Translations under genes and position numbers: made by a program
Notes under the pieces: generated by a model
Databases searched by the model: none
The model's input: only the letters and a program-made list of their open reading frames with translations
Told to the model about the DNA's origin: nothing
Assembly (NCBI RefSeq): GCF_958405895.1
Contig: NZ_CATZAR010000009.1
Length of the DNA stretch: 64,000 nt
Source of the DNA: Ralstonia thomasii
Lineage (GTDB): Bacteria; Pseudomonadota; Gammaproteobacteria; Burkholderiales; Burkholderiaceae
Strand: one strand, 5' to 3'
In this document: piece after piece, positions 36,389 through 46,547 of the stretch
Layout: each line of letters starts with the position of its first letter
Position numbering within the stretch: the first letter of the stretch is position 1

Positions 36389-37432
36389 TCAGCTCACGAA
36401 CGCGTCTGGGTTCTTGGCAATGGCGCGCGCGTCTGCGTAGTTGATCGCCGAGCGCTTGATCAGCTCCGACAGGCACTGGTCGAGCGTCTGCATGCCCATG
36501 CCGCTGCTGGTCTGCATCATCGAGTACATCTGCGAGATCTTGTTCTCGCGGATCAAGTGACGAATGGCCGGCGTGGCAATCATGATTTCGTGCGCCGCGA
36601 TCCGGCCCGAACCATCGCGCGTCTTGAGCAGCGTCTGCGAGATCACCGCCTCCAGCGATTCGGAAAGCATGGTCCGGACCATCTCTTTTTCGTCCGACGG
36701 AAACACGTCGACGACCCGGTCGATGGTCTTGGCTGCCGAGCTGGTGTGCAGCGTGCCGAACACCAAGTGGCCGGTTTCTGCGGCGGTAAGCGCGAGGCGA
36801 ATGGTTTCAAGGTCACGCAATTCGCCGACCAGCACCACATCCGGGTCTTCACGCAGCGCCGACTTCAGCGCGTTGGCGAACGAATGGGTATGGGGCCCGA
36901 GTTCACGCTGGTTGATCAGGCTCTTCTTCGATTCGTGCACGAATTCGATCGGGTCCTCCACCGTGAGGATGTGGCCCATGTCGTTTTCGTTGCGGTGGTT
37001 GACCATCGCGGCAAGCGTCGTCGACTTGCCCGAGCCGGTCGGGCCCGTGACGAGCACCAGACCGCGCGGCTTCATCGCCAGATCGGCAAACACGGCCGGC
37101 GCTTTCAGGTCGTCCAGCGAGAGCACCTTCGACGGAATCGTCCGGAACACGGCCGAAGCGCCGCGATTCTGGTTGAACGCATTGACCCGGAAACGCGAGA
37201 GCCCCGGGATCTCAAACGAGAAGTCGACTTCCAGGTTTTCTTCGTAGACCTTGCGCTGCCCGTCGCTCATGATGTCGTACACCATGGAGTGCACATCTTG
37301 GTGCGTGAGCGGGGGCACGTTGATCCGGCGCATGTCGCCGTGGATCCGGATCATCGGCGGCAGTCCGGCCGACAGGTGCAAGTCCGACGCCTTGTTCTTG
37401 GCGGAAAACGCCAGAAGCTGCGCGATGTCCAT
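36389..37432 (-). CDS. pilT: Type IV pilus twitching motility ATPase PilT
   Basis: 347 residues. The motifs are GPTGSGKSTTLAAMVNH (Walker A), ILTVEDPIEFVHESKKSLINQRE (Asp box), VVLVGELRDLETIRLALTAAETGHLVFGTLHTSSAAKTIDR (Walker B/His box) and AIRHLIRE near the end, the AIRNLIRE signature of PilT. It powers pilus retraction and twitching. It is divergent from yggS. Confidence 0.96.
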   Translation of the reverse strand: MDIAQLLAFSAKNKASDLHLSAGLPPMIRIHGDMRRINVPPLTHQDVHSMVYDIMSDGQRKVYEENLEVDFSFEIPGLSRFRVNAFNQNRGASAVFRTIPSKVLSLDDLKAPAVFADLAMKPRGLVLVTGPTGSGKSTTLAAMVNHRNENDMGHILTVEDPIEFVHESKKSLINQRELGPHTHSFANALKSALREDPDVVLVGELRDLETIRLALTAAETGHLVFGTLHTSSAAKTIDRVVDVFPSDEKEMVRTMLSESLEAVISQTLLKTRDGSGRIAAHEIMIATPAIRHLIRENKISQMYSMMQTSSGMGMQTLDQCLSELIKRSAINYADARAIAKNPDAFVS

Positions 37433-37554
37433 CTTATAATGACCCCCGACTTTTTTATGTCGCCCGGGCGTCGCAATGGCGCCTCCAGACGCGCTCCGAG
37501 CCGTTCATTCGACGTGCCGGAACCTTGTTTATTTGTAACAAACGTCGCCGGATT

Positions 37555-38271
37555 ATGTCTGTAATCGCCGCCAACTTGCAAGCCGTGCGTCAACGGATCA
37601 CAACGGCCTGCACACTGGCTTCGCGCGATGCTGCAGGTGTCACATTGTTGGCTGTATCCAAGACGTTCGACGCCGATGCCGTACGTGCCGCACATGCCGC
37701 CGGGCAACGCCTCTTTGGCGAAAACTATGTGCAGGAAGGCATCGCCAAGATCGACGCGCTGGCCGACCTGCGCACGGGCGCCGACCCGATCCGCTGGCAC
37801 TTCATCGGCCCCCTGCAGAGCAACAAGACACGCGCCGTGGCCGAGCAGTTCGACTGGGTGCACAGCATCGACCGCCTCAAGATCGCCGAGCGCCTGTCGG
37901 CCCAGCGCCCCAACACGTTACCGCCGCTGCAGGTCTGTCTTGAGATCAACATCAGCCGCCAGGCCAGCAAGCATGGCCTGCTGCCCGATTTCGATGAAGT
38001 GCTTGCCGTGGCACGAGCCGTTTCGGCGCTGCCACGTCTGCAATTGCGCGGCCTGATGGCCGTGCCCGAGCCGAGCGATGACCCCGCCGCGCAGCGCAAG
38101 CCCTTTGCTGATCTGCGAGCCCTGGCGGATCGGCTGCGCGAGACCGGCATCCCGCTCGATACGCTGTCGATGGGCATGTCCGCCGACCTGGAAGATGCGA
38201 TTGCCGAAGGCGCCACGATTGTGCGCGTCGGCAGCGCCATCTTCGGCGCGCGGCATTATGCAAACGCCTGA
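37555..38271 (+). CDS. yggS: YggS-family pyridoxal phosphate homeostasis protein
   Basis: A 238-residue PLP-binding alanine-racemase-fold protein without known catalysis that buffers PLP and affects amino-acid metabolism. The PLP lysine lies in LLAVSKTFDADAV; GENYVQEG, WHFIGPLQSNK, LRGLMAVPE and LSMGMSADLEDAIAEGATIVRVGSAIFG are family marks. It lies next to proC, as in many proteobacteria. Confidence 0.94.
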   Translation: MSVIAANLQAVRQRITTACTLASRDAAGVTLLAVSKTFDADAVRAAHAAGQRLFGENYVQEGIAKIDALADLRTGADPIRWHFIGPLQSNKTRAVAEQFDWVHSIDRLKIAERLSAQRPNTLPPLQVCLEINISRQASKHGLLPDFDEVLAVARAVSALPRLQLRGLMAVPEPSDDPAAQRKPFADLRALADRLRETGIPLDTLSMGMSADLEDAIAEGATIVRVGSAIFGARHYANA

Positions 38272-38302
38272 ATTCCTGTCTTTTTTTCACACCACCACAC
38301 TC

Positions 38303-39127
38303 ATGCTCGACACTCTGAAACTCGGCTTCATCGGCGGCGGTAACATGGCGGCGGCCCTCATCGGCGGCCTGATCGCCAAAGGCGCACACAGCGCCAACAT
38401 CGTGGTGGTGGACCCGACCGAACCGGCCCGCAGCCGCGCCGAACACACCTGGGCCGCTCGCACCGCTGCCGCCCCCGGCGCAGAACTGGCCGACCGCGAC
38501 GTGATCGTCCTGGCAGTCAAACCGCAGCAGATGCGCGAGGTCTGTGCGCAACTCGCGCCGCATCTGGGCGACAGCCTGGTGCTGTCGGTGGCGGCGGGCA
38601 TCCGCATCCAGGATCTGTCGCGCTGGCTGAATGGCCATGCACGTGTGGTGCGGGCAATGCCGAATACGCCGGCGCTCTCGGGGCTGGGTATGACCGGCTT
38701 GGCCGCCAACGCTGGCTTGTCCGACGCCGACCGCGCAACCGCCAGCGCCATCGCCAATGCCGTGGGCAAGAGCGTTTGGGTGCCAGCCGAAGCGCAGATT
38801 GATGCGGTGACTGCCATCTCGGGCAGCGGCCCCGCATACGTGTTCTATTTCATCGAGGCCATGCAGCAGGCGGCGCAGGAGCTTGGGCTGTCGGCTGAGG
38901 ATGGGCGCACGTTGGCGGTGGAGACGTTTATTGGCGCGGCCACGCTGGCAGGCCAATCGTCCGAGCCGGTGGAGGTGCTGCGCGAGCGTGTGACGTCCAA
39001 GGGCGGGACGACGTATGCGGCGCTCACTTCAATGGAAGGCGCCGATATCAAGGCAGCCTTTGTGCGGGCCATGCATGCTGCGGCGGCTCGCGGCAAGGAG
39101 ATGGGGGAGGAGTTTGGGCGGGATTGA
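38303..39127 (+). CDS. proC: Pyrroline-5-carboxylate reductase
   Basis: A 274-residue enzyme of the last step of proline synthesis. The Rossmann motif LGFIGGGNMAAALIGGL, VLAVKPQQM, RVVRAMPNTPALSGLGMTGL and the active-site AISGSGPAYVFYFIEAM are all present. It starts 31 nt after yggS in the same direction. Confidence 0.96.
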   Translation: MLDTLKLGFIGGGNMAAALIGGLIAKGAHSANIVVVDPTEPARSRAEHTWAARTAAAPGAELADRDVIVLAVKPQQMREVCAQLAPHLGDSLVLSVAAGIRIQDLSRWLNGHARVVRAMPNTPALSGLGMTGLAANAGLSDADRATASAIANAVGKSVWVPAEAQIDAVTAISGSGPAYVFYFIEAMQQAAQELGLSAEDGRTLAVETFIGAATLAGQSSEPVEVLRERVTSKGGTTYAALTSMEGADIKAAFVRAMHAAAARGKEMGEEFGRD

Positions 39128-39138
39128 GGGTACTGGTC

Positions 39139-39180
39139 CATCCCCGGTATCGTCCCCGGCAGGGGATGAAATCGGGGACG
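39139..39180. terminator. Interleaved stem-loops between convergent proC and ubiA
   Basis: CATCCCC (39139-39145) pairs with GGGGATG (39162-39168), and CGTCCCC (39151-39157) pairs with GGGGACG (39174-39180). The two stems overlap and exclude each other. They lie in the 65-bp gap between the convergent genes and probably act in transcript ending, though no T-run is present. Confidence 0.45.
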
Positions 39181-39192
39181 CACCACCAACAC

Positions 39193-40068
39193 CTAGCGCA
39201 GCAAATACGCCCCCGCCACCCCGGCAAACAAACAGGCCCCCAGCCAATTGTTATGCCGGAAAACAAAAAAGCACTTCATCCGATCACGCGTCTGTAGCAT
39301 CGGGAAATACCAAAGCGACAACGCCACGGCAGCGGCAAACCCAATCCAGTACGCCACGCTGAGTGCCATCACATGGCCAGCCCAGGCCATGATCCCGAAG
39401 AACCCCGCGTAGCACAGCATGATCGCCGCCACGTCAAAACGTCCAAAAGTAATGGCTGAGGTTTTGATGCCGATGAGCAAATCGTCATCGCGGTCGACCA
39501 TCGCGTACGCCGTGTCGTAGGCGACGGCCCAGAAGACATTGCCGGCAAGCATCAGCCACGCCAGCACCGGCACCTGATCCTGCACCGCCGCGTACGCCAT
39601 CGGAATCCCAAACCCGAACGCAATGCCGAGGTACGCCTGCGGAATCGCGAAGAACCGCTTGAAGAACGGATACGTGCCGGCAATCACGATGGCGGCCACC
39701 GACATCCACTTTGTCAGCGCATTGAGTGGCAGGATCAACGTGAAGGCGATGAGCGAGAGCACCGCGGCTACCGCCAGCGCCTCCCAGGGGGCAATCAGGC
39801 CCGCGGTGATCGGCCGCTCCTTGGTGCGCTTGACGTGCTTGTCAAAGTCACGATCCGCCCAGTCGTTGACCGCGCAACCGGCCGAGCGCATCAGGAACGT
39901 GCCGACCGTGAAGATCACCACCAGCGACACCGGCGGATGGCCATCGGCGGCCATCCATAGCGCCCACAGCGTCGGCCACAGCAGCAGCAGCGTGCCGATC
40001 GGTTTGTCCATGCGCATCAGGCGCGCATAGAGCATGAGGCGGCTGGGTTGGGCAGCGGACGATTGCAT
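39193..40068 (-). CDS. ubiA: 4-hydroxybenzoate polyprenyltransferase
   Basis: A 291-residue membrane prenyltransferase of ubiquinone synthesis. The first Asp-rich motif is in AVNDWADRDFDKHVKRTKERP (NDxxDxxxD) and the second is YAMVDRDDDLLIGIKTSAI. Eight or nine hydrophobic segments are visible. The start is the ATG at 40068 (MQSSAAQPS). Confidence 0.95.
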   Translation of the reverse strand: MQSSAAQPSRLMLYARLMRMDKPIGTLLLLWPTLWALWMAADGHPPVSLVVIFTVGTFLMRSAGCAVNDWADRDFDKHVKRTKERPITAGLIAPWEALAVAAVLSLIAFTLILPLNALTKWMSVAAIVIAGTYPFFKRFFAIPQAYLGIAFGFGIPMAYAAVQDQVPVLAWLMLAGNVFWAVAYDTAYAMVDRDDDLLIGIKTSAITFGRFDVAAIMLCYAGFFGIMAWAGHVMALSVAYWIGFAAAVALSLWYFPMLQTRDRMKCFFVFRHNNWLGACLFAGVAGAYLLR

Positions 40069-40135
40069 GGAAATCACCAAAGAAAAATGGCGCCTGCACG
40101 AGGCAAGGCGCCATTTTAGTCCCGCCGAAAGCAGC

Positions 40136-42301
<2,166 letters not shown>

Positions 42302-42429
42302 GATTCTCTCGGTTAGGTCATGGGGGGTGATGCCGCCCCAACCGCAACGCAACGGGCTCGCGGGAGGGGCGCAATTCGCTGCTGCCGAAACGCCTGTCGC
42401 AAACGTGGCGAACGGCCTTCAGGCCAGCC

Positions 42430-42930
42430 TTAAGCCAGAAGCGAGCGCAGCATCCACGCGGTCTTTTCGTGAATGTCCATGCGTTGCGTCAGCAGATCGG
42501 CGGTCGGTTCGTCGGCGGCCTTGTCGACGTCGGGGAACAGGCTGCGCGCGGTACGCGTCACGGCTTCGTGGCCCGCCACCAGCTCGCGCACCATGTCCAT
42601 CGCCTCGGGAATGCCCTTCGATTCCGGAATCGACGACAGCTTGGCGAACTCCGAATACGAGCCCGGCGCGGGATAACCCAGCGCGCGGATGCGCTCGGCC
42701 ACCGGGTCGACGGCATTCCACAGTTCGTTGTACTGCGTCTCGAACATCAGGTGCAGCGTGTTGAACATCGGGCCGGTGACGTTCCAGTGGAAGTAATGCG
42801 TCTTCAGGTAGAGCGAGTAGGTATCGGCCAGCAGGCGCGACAGGCCGTCGGCGATCTTCTTGCGATCCTTGTCAGCAATGCCGATGTTGATCTGGGCTGC
42901 GGCAGTCGCGCCGCTGTTCTTCTTTGCCAT
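42430..42930 (-). CDS. dps: DNA-protecting ferritin-like protein Dps
   Basis: A 166-residue mini-ferritin. The ferroxidase-site segments THYFHWNVTGPMFNTLHLMFETQYNELW and VAERIRALG are clear, and the Lys-rich start could bind DNA. It stores iron and protects DNA against peroxide. It lies upstream of katG on the same strand, 128 bp away. Confidence 0.94.
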   Translation of the reverse strand: MAKKNSGATAAAQINIGIADKDRKKIADGLSRLLADTYSLYLKTHYFHWNVTGPMFNTLHLMFETQYNELWNAVDPVAERIRALGYPAPGSYSEFAKLSSIPESKGIPEAMDMVRELVAGHEAVTRTARSLFPDVDKAADEPTADLLTQRMDIHEKTAWMLRSLLA

Positions 42931-43104
42931 CTGGATTCCCCTATGAAGTGGTGTGCAAAAACGCGATGCCGTCCGCTGGATTCAGCGTCGGGCCGCGCGT
43001 GCTTCCAGCCTTCTTTCGGTTGCCCCTCGCGCAGCAAGTTCCAATCGTCGCATCGTCCTGTGACGAAACGCAAAGCGGATGGCAACCGAGCATCAGGCCG
43101 GTCA

Positions 43105-43347
43105 TCAGACCATGAGCTGCACCATACCGTGCAGGAACACGATCATAGCGCCGGCAGCCACGATGGTTAGACCGACCTGCTTGCGCACCCACTTGCGTTG
43201 CAGGCGGGCGGATTCTGCGGCGCGCGTGCCGTGGCCGCCGGCCGCACTGCCCGGCATGCCCGACAGCGTCAGCACCTCGACCTGCGAGGCGCGCACTGTG
43301 CCCGCAAACCCCTGCCATTCCGAAACAAACATCCGCACCATTGCCAT
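43105..43347 (-). CDS. Small single-span membrane protein of unknown function
   Basis: An 80-residue protein with a soluble start, a basic stretch (RLQRKWVRKQ) and one C-terminal membrane helix (VGLTIVAAGAMIVFLHGMVQLMV). No family was recognised. It is the last gene on the chromosomal side before the Tn7-like element. It is probably real because the start is clean and the basic-helix design is sensible, but it is unconfirmed. Confidence 0.5.
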   Translation of the reverse strand: MAMVRMFVSEWQGFAGTVRASQVEVLTLSGMPGSAAGGHGTRAAESARLQRKWVRKQVGLTIVAAGAMIVFLHGMVQLMV

Positions 43348-43566
43348 GCCTTTTCTCCTCGCGACCCTGCACGTTCCTGGCGCCTACACCAAACGCGCAG
43401 GCAACTTCATGCATCCGTCAGGTCAGTGCGATTCACCATAGCTAGCGAGCCATGCCAGCACGGTCGTAACGGTGTTCGAGGCAAGCGGCAGGGACATGTC
43501 GGGCTCCACGGTGATTTAGGGAATGAGCGATGCGCTCAACATGGAAGACAGTCTATTCTGTCCGCG

Positions 43567-43611
43567 TAGCGAAGATAATTAGAAAATAGCGAAGTAGATT
43601 AGAAAATATCG
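43567..43611 (+). repeat. Tandem 20-bp repeats at the left end (candidate TnsB-binding sites)
   Basis: TAGCGAAGATAATTAGAAAA (43567-43586) and TAGCGAAGTAGATTAGAAAA (43587-43606) are adjacent copies with three differences. A partial third copy, TATCGAAG, starts at 43607. Phased 20-22-bp sites just inside the end are typical of Tn7-type transposons. A related sequence, AGCGACCTAGACTGAAAC, occurs in inverted orientation at 58735-58752. Confidence 0.6.
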
Positions 43612-43704
43612 AAGTTTGGATTGGGTGCTACCCAGCGAGAAGCCGCACTACAGAGCCATTCCCCTCACTTTTTCGGCTCTACGAAATGATGCGCCGCACC
43701 ATTT

Positions 43705-43994
43705 GATGCGCAGCGCATCCGCCCATCACGTCGTCCGCCCACAACGTTCGCGGCTGCGAACCAAGTCCAGTACTTCGCCGGATAGCCTCAGCCTACCTGG
43801 TGTTGTATGGTTCAAGAACGTAGTTACACGAGCCGCATCACACCTTTCATACCTCCATGGCTGCCAAAGACACCTGCCGTCACCAATCGACCCCAGCGGT
43901 CGATGTCGGCAGCCGCGCGTTCGCTCCGTCAGAGCGAACTCACTCGCGAATAGCTGACTGACCTCGGGCTTCTTCGGCTCCCGGCGTTGCCGGG
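43705..43994 (+). other. Hairpin-rich leader before the cargo genes (possible structured RNA)
   Basis: This part of the 480-bp gap 43559-44042 has no convincing gene but carries five perfect small palindromes. They are GATGCGC-A-GCGCATC (43705-43719), GTTCGC/GCGAAC (43746-43761), TCGACC/GGTCGA (43887-43903), GTTCGCTC/GAGCGAAC (43919-43939) and CCCGGC-GTT-GCCGGG (43980-43994). The last lies 48 nt before the start of the Lon-like ATPase gene. It could be a structured 5' leader, an attenuator or a non-coding RNA. Confidence 0.45.
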
Positions 43995-44042
43995 TTCGAT
44001 GGCTGCGGCTGCAAGCCATTGATTCGCGTATGGAGAATCATC

Positions 44043-45263
44043 ATGTCTGCTCCCCGGCACCCTTCGGAGCACCCACCTGGATTTGTTCCTTTAGGGGATC
44101 TGTCCGAGCAGCGTAGTGCGGCGGCATGGCATCTGCTCATCCCCTCGAACACGCACACCGTCCTTGAGGCTGCCCGACAAGCCAAACTGGACCTTGCGGT
44201 GATAAAAGAAGATGAGCATGAATCCTCATCTGCTGGACCGGCTGTGGCGACGCCGGCAGAAGTGGTTCCCGCTCCTCGCCGTGCTCGGCCCCGGCATATT
44301 CAGGTTTTTGGGCCTGAAGCGCTGGCGCTCGCCAACGAGCACATGCAAGGTGCAGACCGCAGCCAGCGGCGGTGCGCCGAGACATTGTTGGAGCGAGCCG
44401 GGAGCAATGAGGGCTACCGCGCACTACCTCGTGTTCGATCTGCCCTGAAGAAGCTCGAAACGGCGCGGAGCGTGTTCGGCAACCTGAGTGAGCCGATTGA
44501 GAAGCTCAGGATTGATCTCACGTTGAACAGTGCGATGCGGACAAAGGATTTCCGGATTCGGCCGATCCTGCTGACAGGACCACCAGGCATTGGAAAAACG
44601 CACTTTGCGCTGAAGTTGGCAGAGCTTCTGAATGTGCCAATGCGGAAGTGGTCCGCTGGAAGTGCCCAGGCAAGCTTCCAACTGACGGGCGGCGATAGCG
44701 CCTGGCACAGCGCTCGACCTGGGATGGTTATTGAGATGCTCGCCTGTGGCAGCTCGGCGACGCCTGTGCTCATCTTGGACGAAGTGGACAAGATTGGTAG
44801 CGATGTCCGCTACCCGGTAACTCCTGTACTGCTGGATCTACTTGAGTCCGAGACAGCAAGCACATTCCAAGACATGTTCTTGCATATGGCGTTTGACGCC
44901 AGTCGGATCATCTACGTCCTGACGGCCAATGATCTCAACGCTGTGCCTTCCCCGCTATTGAGCCGCGTAGAGGTGTTTGACATCCCGGCACCTGAGCCCG
45001 AGCAGCGGTTGCTGCTTGTTTTGGCGGAGGTGCAGCGGCTACAGCGTGCCACCGGCAAGCGCATTGAGTTGGACGCCAGCGCGGCAGAAGCCTTGGCAGG
45101 ACGGAGCGACCTCGATCTGCGCGCAACACATCGTTTGGTACAGGATGCGTTTGCGACTGCGATGACATCAGGAAAGCACGTCGCCTTGCCAAAGATGCCG
45201 CGGCGCGCAGGGCGGCAGGCGATCGGCTTCGTGGCAGACCGACAATCTGGTGAGCGGGCGTAG
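44043..45263 (+). CDS. Lon-like AAA+ ATPase without a protease domain
   Basis: A 406-residue protein. After a variable N-terminal 130 residues comes an AAA+ module: Walker A GPPGIGKT (179-186), Walker B LILDEVDK (243-250), sensor-1 LTAND (293-297) and an Arg-finger segment PLLSRVEVF (305-312). The stretch TASTFQDMFLHMAFDASRIIYVLTANDLNAVPSPLLSRVEV closely follows the Lon ATPase pattern, but the protein ends where the Lon protease domain would begin. The start is the ATG at 44043 with GGAG upstream; a TTG at 44019 is less likely. It is the first gene of a plus-strand cargo set and probably unfolds or remodels a protein partner. Confidence 0.8.
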   Translation: MSAPRHPSEHPPGFVPLGDLSEQRSAAAWHLLIPSNTHTVLEAARQAKLDLAVIKEDEHESSSAGPAVATPAEVVPAPRRARPRHIQVFGPEALALANEHMQGADRSQRRCAETLLERAGSNEGYRALPRVRSALKKLETARSVFGNLSEPIEKLRIDLTLNSAMRTKDFRIRPILLTGPPGIGKTHFALKLAELLNVPMRKWSAGSAQASFQLTGGDSAWHSARPGMVIEMLACGSSATPVLILDEVDKIGSDVRYPVTPVLLDLLESETASTFQDMFLHMAFDASRIIYVLTANDLNAVPSPLLSRVEVFDIPAPEPEQRLLLVLAEVQRLQRATGKRIELDASAAEALAGRSDLDLRATHRLVQDAFATAMTSGKHVALPKMPRRAGRQAIGFVADRQSGERA

Positions 45264-45382
45264 GGGGCAATGAATCACCATGCCCGCGACCTGCGCTATT
45301 GCAGTGCGGCCCGAGCAAGATCGCCCCGTGGAGAGACACGCTGCCGCGAAGGCGTGGACGGAGTAATCTGGGGGTAGGACAA

Positions 45383-45622
45383 ATGGAGCAAGCCATGCCG
45401 GCAGACAAATTCGGCCGATTCATGACCAGCAATACACTTTTGACGCGCGCGAACGCGGCAGTTGCCGCGGCAGTACGCCGCCTCGAAAAGCAAGGCATCG
45501 CACCGGCTTACATCCGACGCCAATCGGAGCAGCAGTCAAAATCTGAGGCGGTCCCAGGCATCATCCCTCCTGATGTGAGTCCGGACGTCACAAGTCAGCA
45601 TGAATCTCCTGGTTCTAAGTGA
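45383..45622 (+). CDS. Small protein of unknown function between the AAA+ ATPase and the phosphoesterase
   Basis: 79 residues with a Shine-Dalgarno-like GGGGGTAGG upstream of the ATG at 45383. The first 45 residues look helical (LLTRANAAVAAAVRRLEKQGIAPAYIRRQ), and the rest is polar and Ser/Pro-rich. The stop overlaps the start of the phosphoesterase gene by 23 nt, which supports co-translation. No family was recognised. Confidence 0.55.
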   Translation: MEQAMPADKFGRFMTSNTLLTRANAAVAAAVRRLEKQGIAPAYIRRQSEQQSKSEAVPGIIPPDVSPDVTSQHESPGSK

Positions 45623-46376
45623 CCTGCACCTCGAATTCACTACCCTCGACATCGACACGACGGGCGCTGATGTCATCGTACTTGCTGGTGACATTCATAT
45701 AGGCAAGCGGGGAATGCCTTGGATTGAAGCCCAGAGTCGTGGCCTGCCGGTCATCTATGTGCCTGGCAACCACGAGTTCTACAAAGGCGAGCACAGTCGA
45801 GTGCTGCGAGATCTGCGGGCGGCGTGCGCGGCAACGTCGAACATTCATCTCCTCGACATGGATAGATTCGTGATCGGGGACGTAGAGTTCCTAGGTGCCA
45901 CACTCTGGACAGACTTCGCTTTGTACGGGGGTACAGAAGAAAACGTGCACACCGCCGAGGGCTACGCTGGTCGAGGCATGTCCGACTTCACCGGGGCCAT
46001 TCGTTTTGAATCGCACGGGGTGTTCAGAAAGTTGCAACCGCGGGATACGACACGGATGCACCACGTCGCGCGCGACTGGCTCCGCACGGAACTAATGTCC
46101 CCTTCACAGCACAGGCGGGTGGTCGTTACCCATCACGCCCCTTCGGCCAAGAGTGTCTCGTCGCGCTATCAAGATGATCCGCTGACGTCTGCATATGCCA
46201 GCCGCATGGATGATTTGGTCCAACTGGCCGATCTATGGATTCATGGCCATATGCACGACAGCTTCGACTACAGCGTCGGCGCATGTCGCGTTATATGCAA
46301 TCCACGGGGATATGCACCGAAAGGACACCCAGCGGAAAATCAGGCCTTCAGTACTGGATTAGTGCTTGAGATATAG
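45600..46376 (+). CDS. Calcineurin-like metallophosphoesterase
   Basis: A 258-residue protein with all metal-binding motifs of the superfamily: LSDLHLEF (DxH), LAGDIHIG (GDxH), VPGNHEFY (GNHE), VVTHHAPS and WIHGHMHDS (GHxH). It should therefore be an active phosphoesterase. Its substrate is unknown and could be a nucleotide, cyclic nucleotide or nucleic acid. It overlaps the upstream small ORF and is part of the plus-strand cargo set. Confidence 0.88.
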   Translation: MNLLVLSDLHLEFTTLDIDTTGADVIVLAGDIHIGKRGMPWIEAQSRGLPVIYVPGNHEFYKGEHSRVLRDLRAACAATSNIHLLDMDRFVIGDVEFLGATLWTDFALYGGTEENVHTAEGYAGRGMSDFTGAIRFESHGVFRKLQPRDTTRMHHVARDWLRTELMSPSQHRRVVVTHHAPSAKSVSSRYQDDPLTSAYASRMDDLVQLADLWIHGHMHDSFDYSVGACRVICNPRGYAPKGHPAENQAFSTGLVLEI

Positions 46377-46547
46377 CCCCGTAACCCATCGTTGGGGAAT
46401 CACACCGATTGGTAGGCACTCTTGCGGCGCCGCACATTACCTCGGGCGATGAGGCTACACGCGTGAAAGTCGCATGCTGAGACACGGCACTAGCGTTGCT
46501 TTTCCCATGCTTGACTTCCGCGCGCACCTCTGGCCAAATAGCGCCCC

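Noticed and set aside
35138..37564. An 808-codon open frame on the plus strand across pilU and pilT
   Set aside because: It is antisense to two fully convincing ATPase genes; its Arg/His/Val-rich composition is typical of the opposite strand of GC-rich genes.
43567..43611. Short tandem repeats that might be a CRISPR array
   Set aside because: The copies are directly adjacent with no spacers, there are no cas genes, and the position fits transposon-end binding sites.
43980..44010. A GGGTTCGAT segment resembling a tRNA T-arm
   Set aside because: No acceptor, D or anticodon arms can be built around it; it belongs to a simple hairpin.
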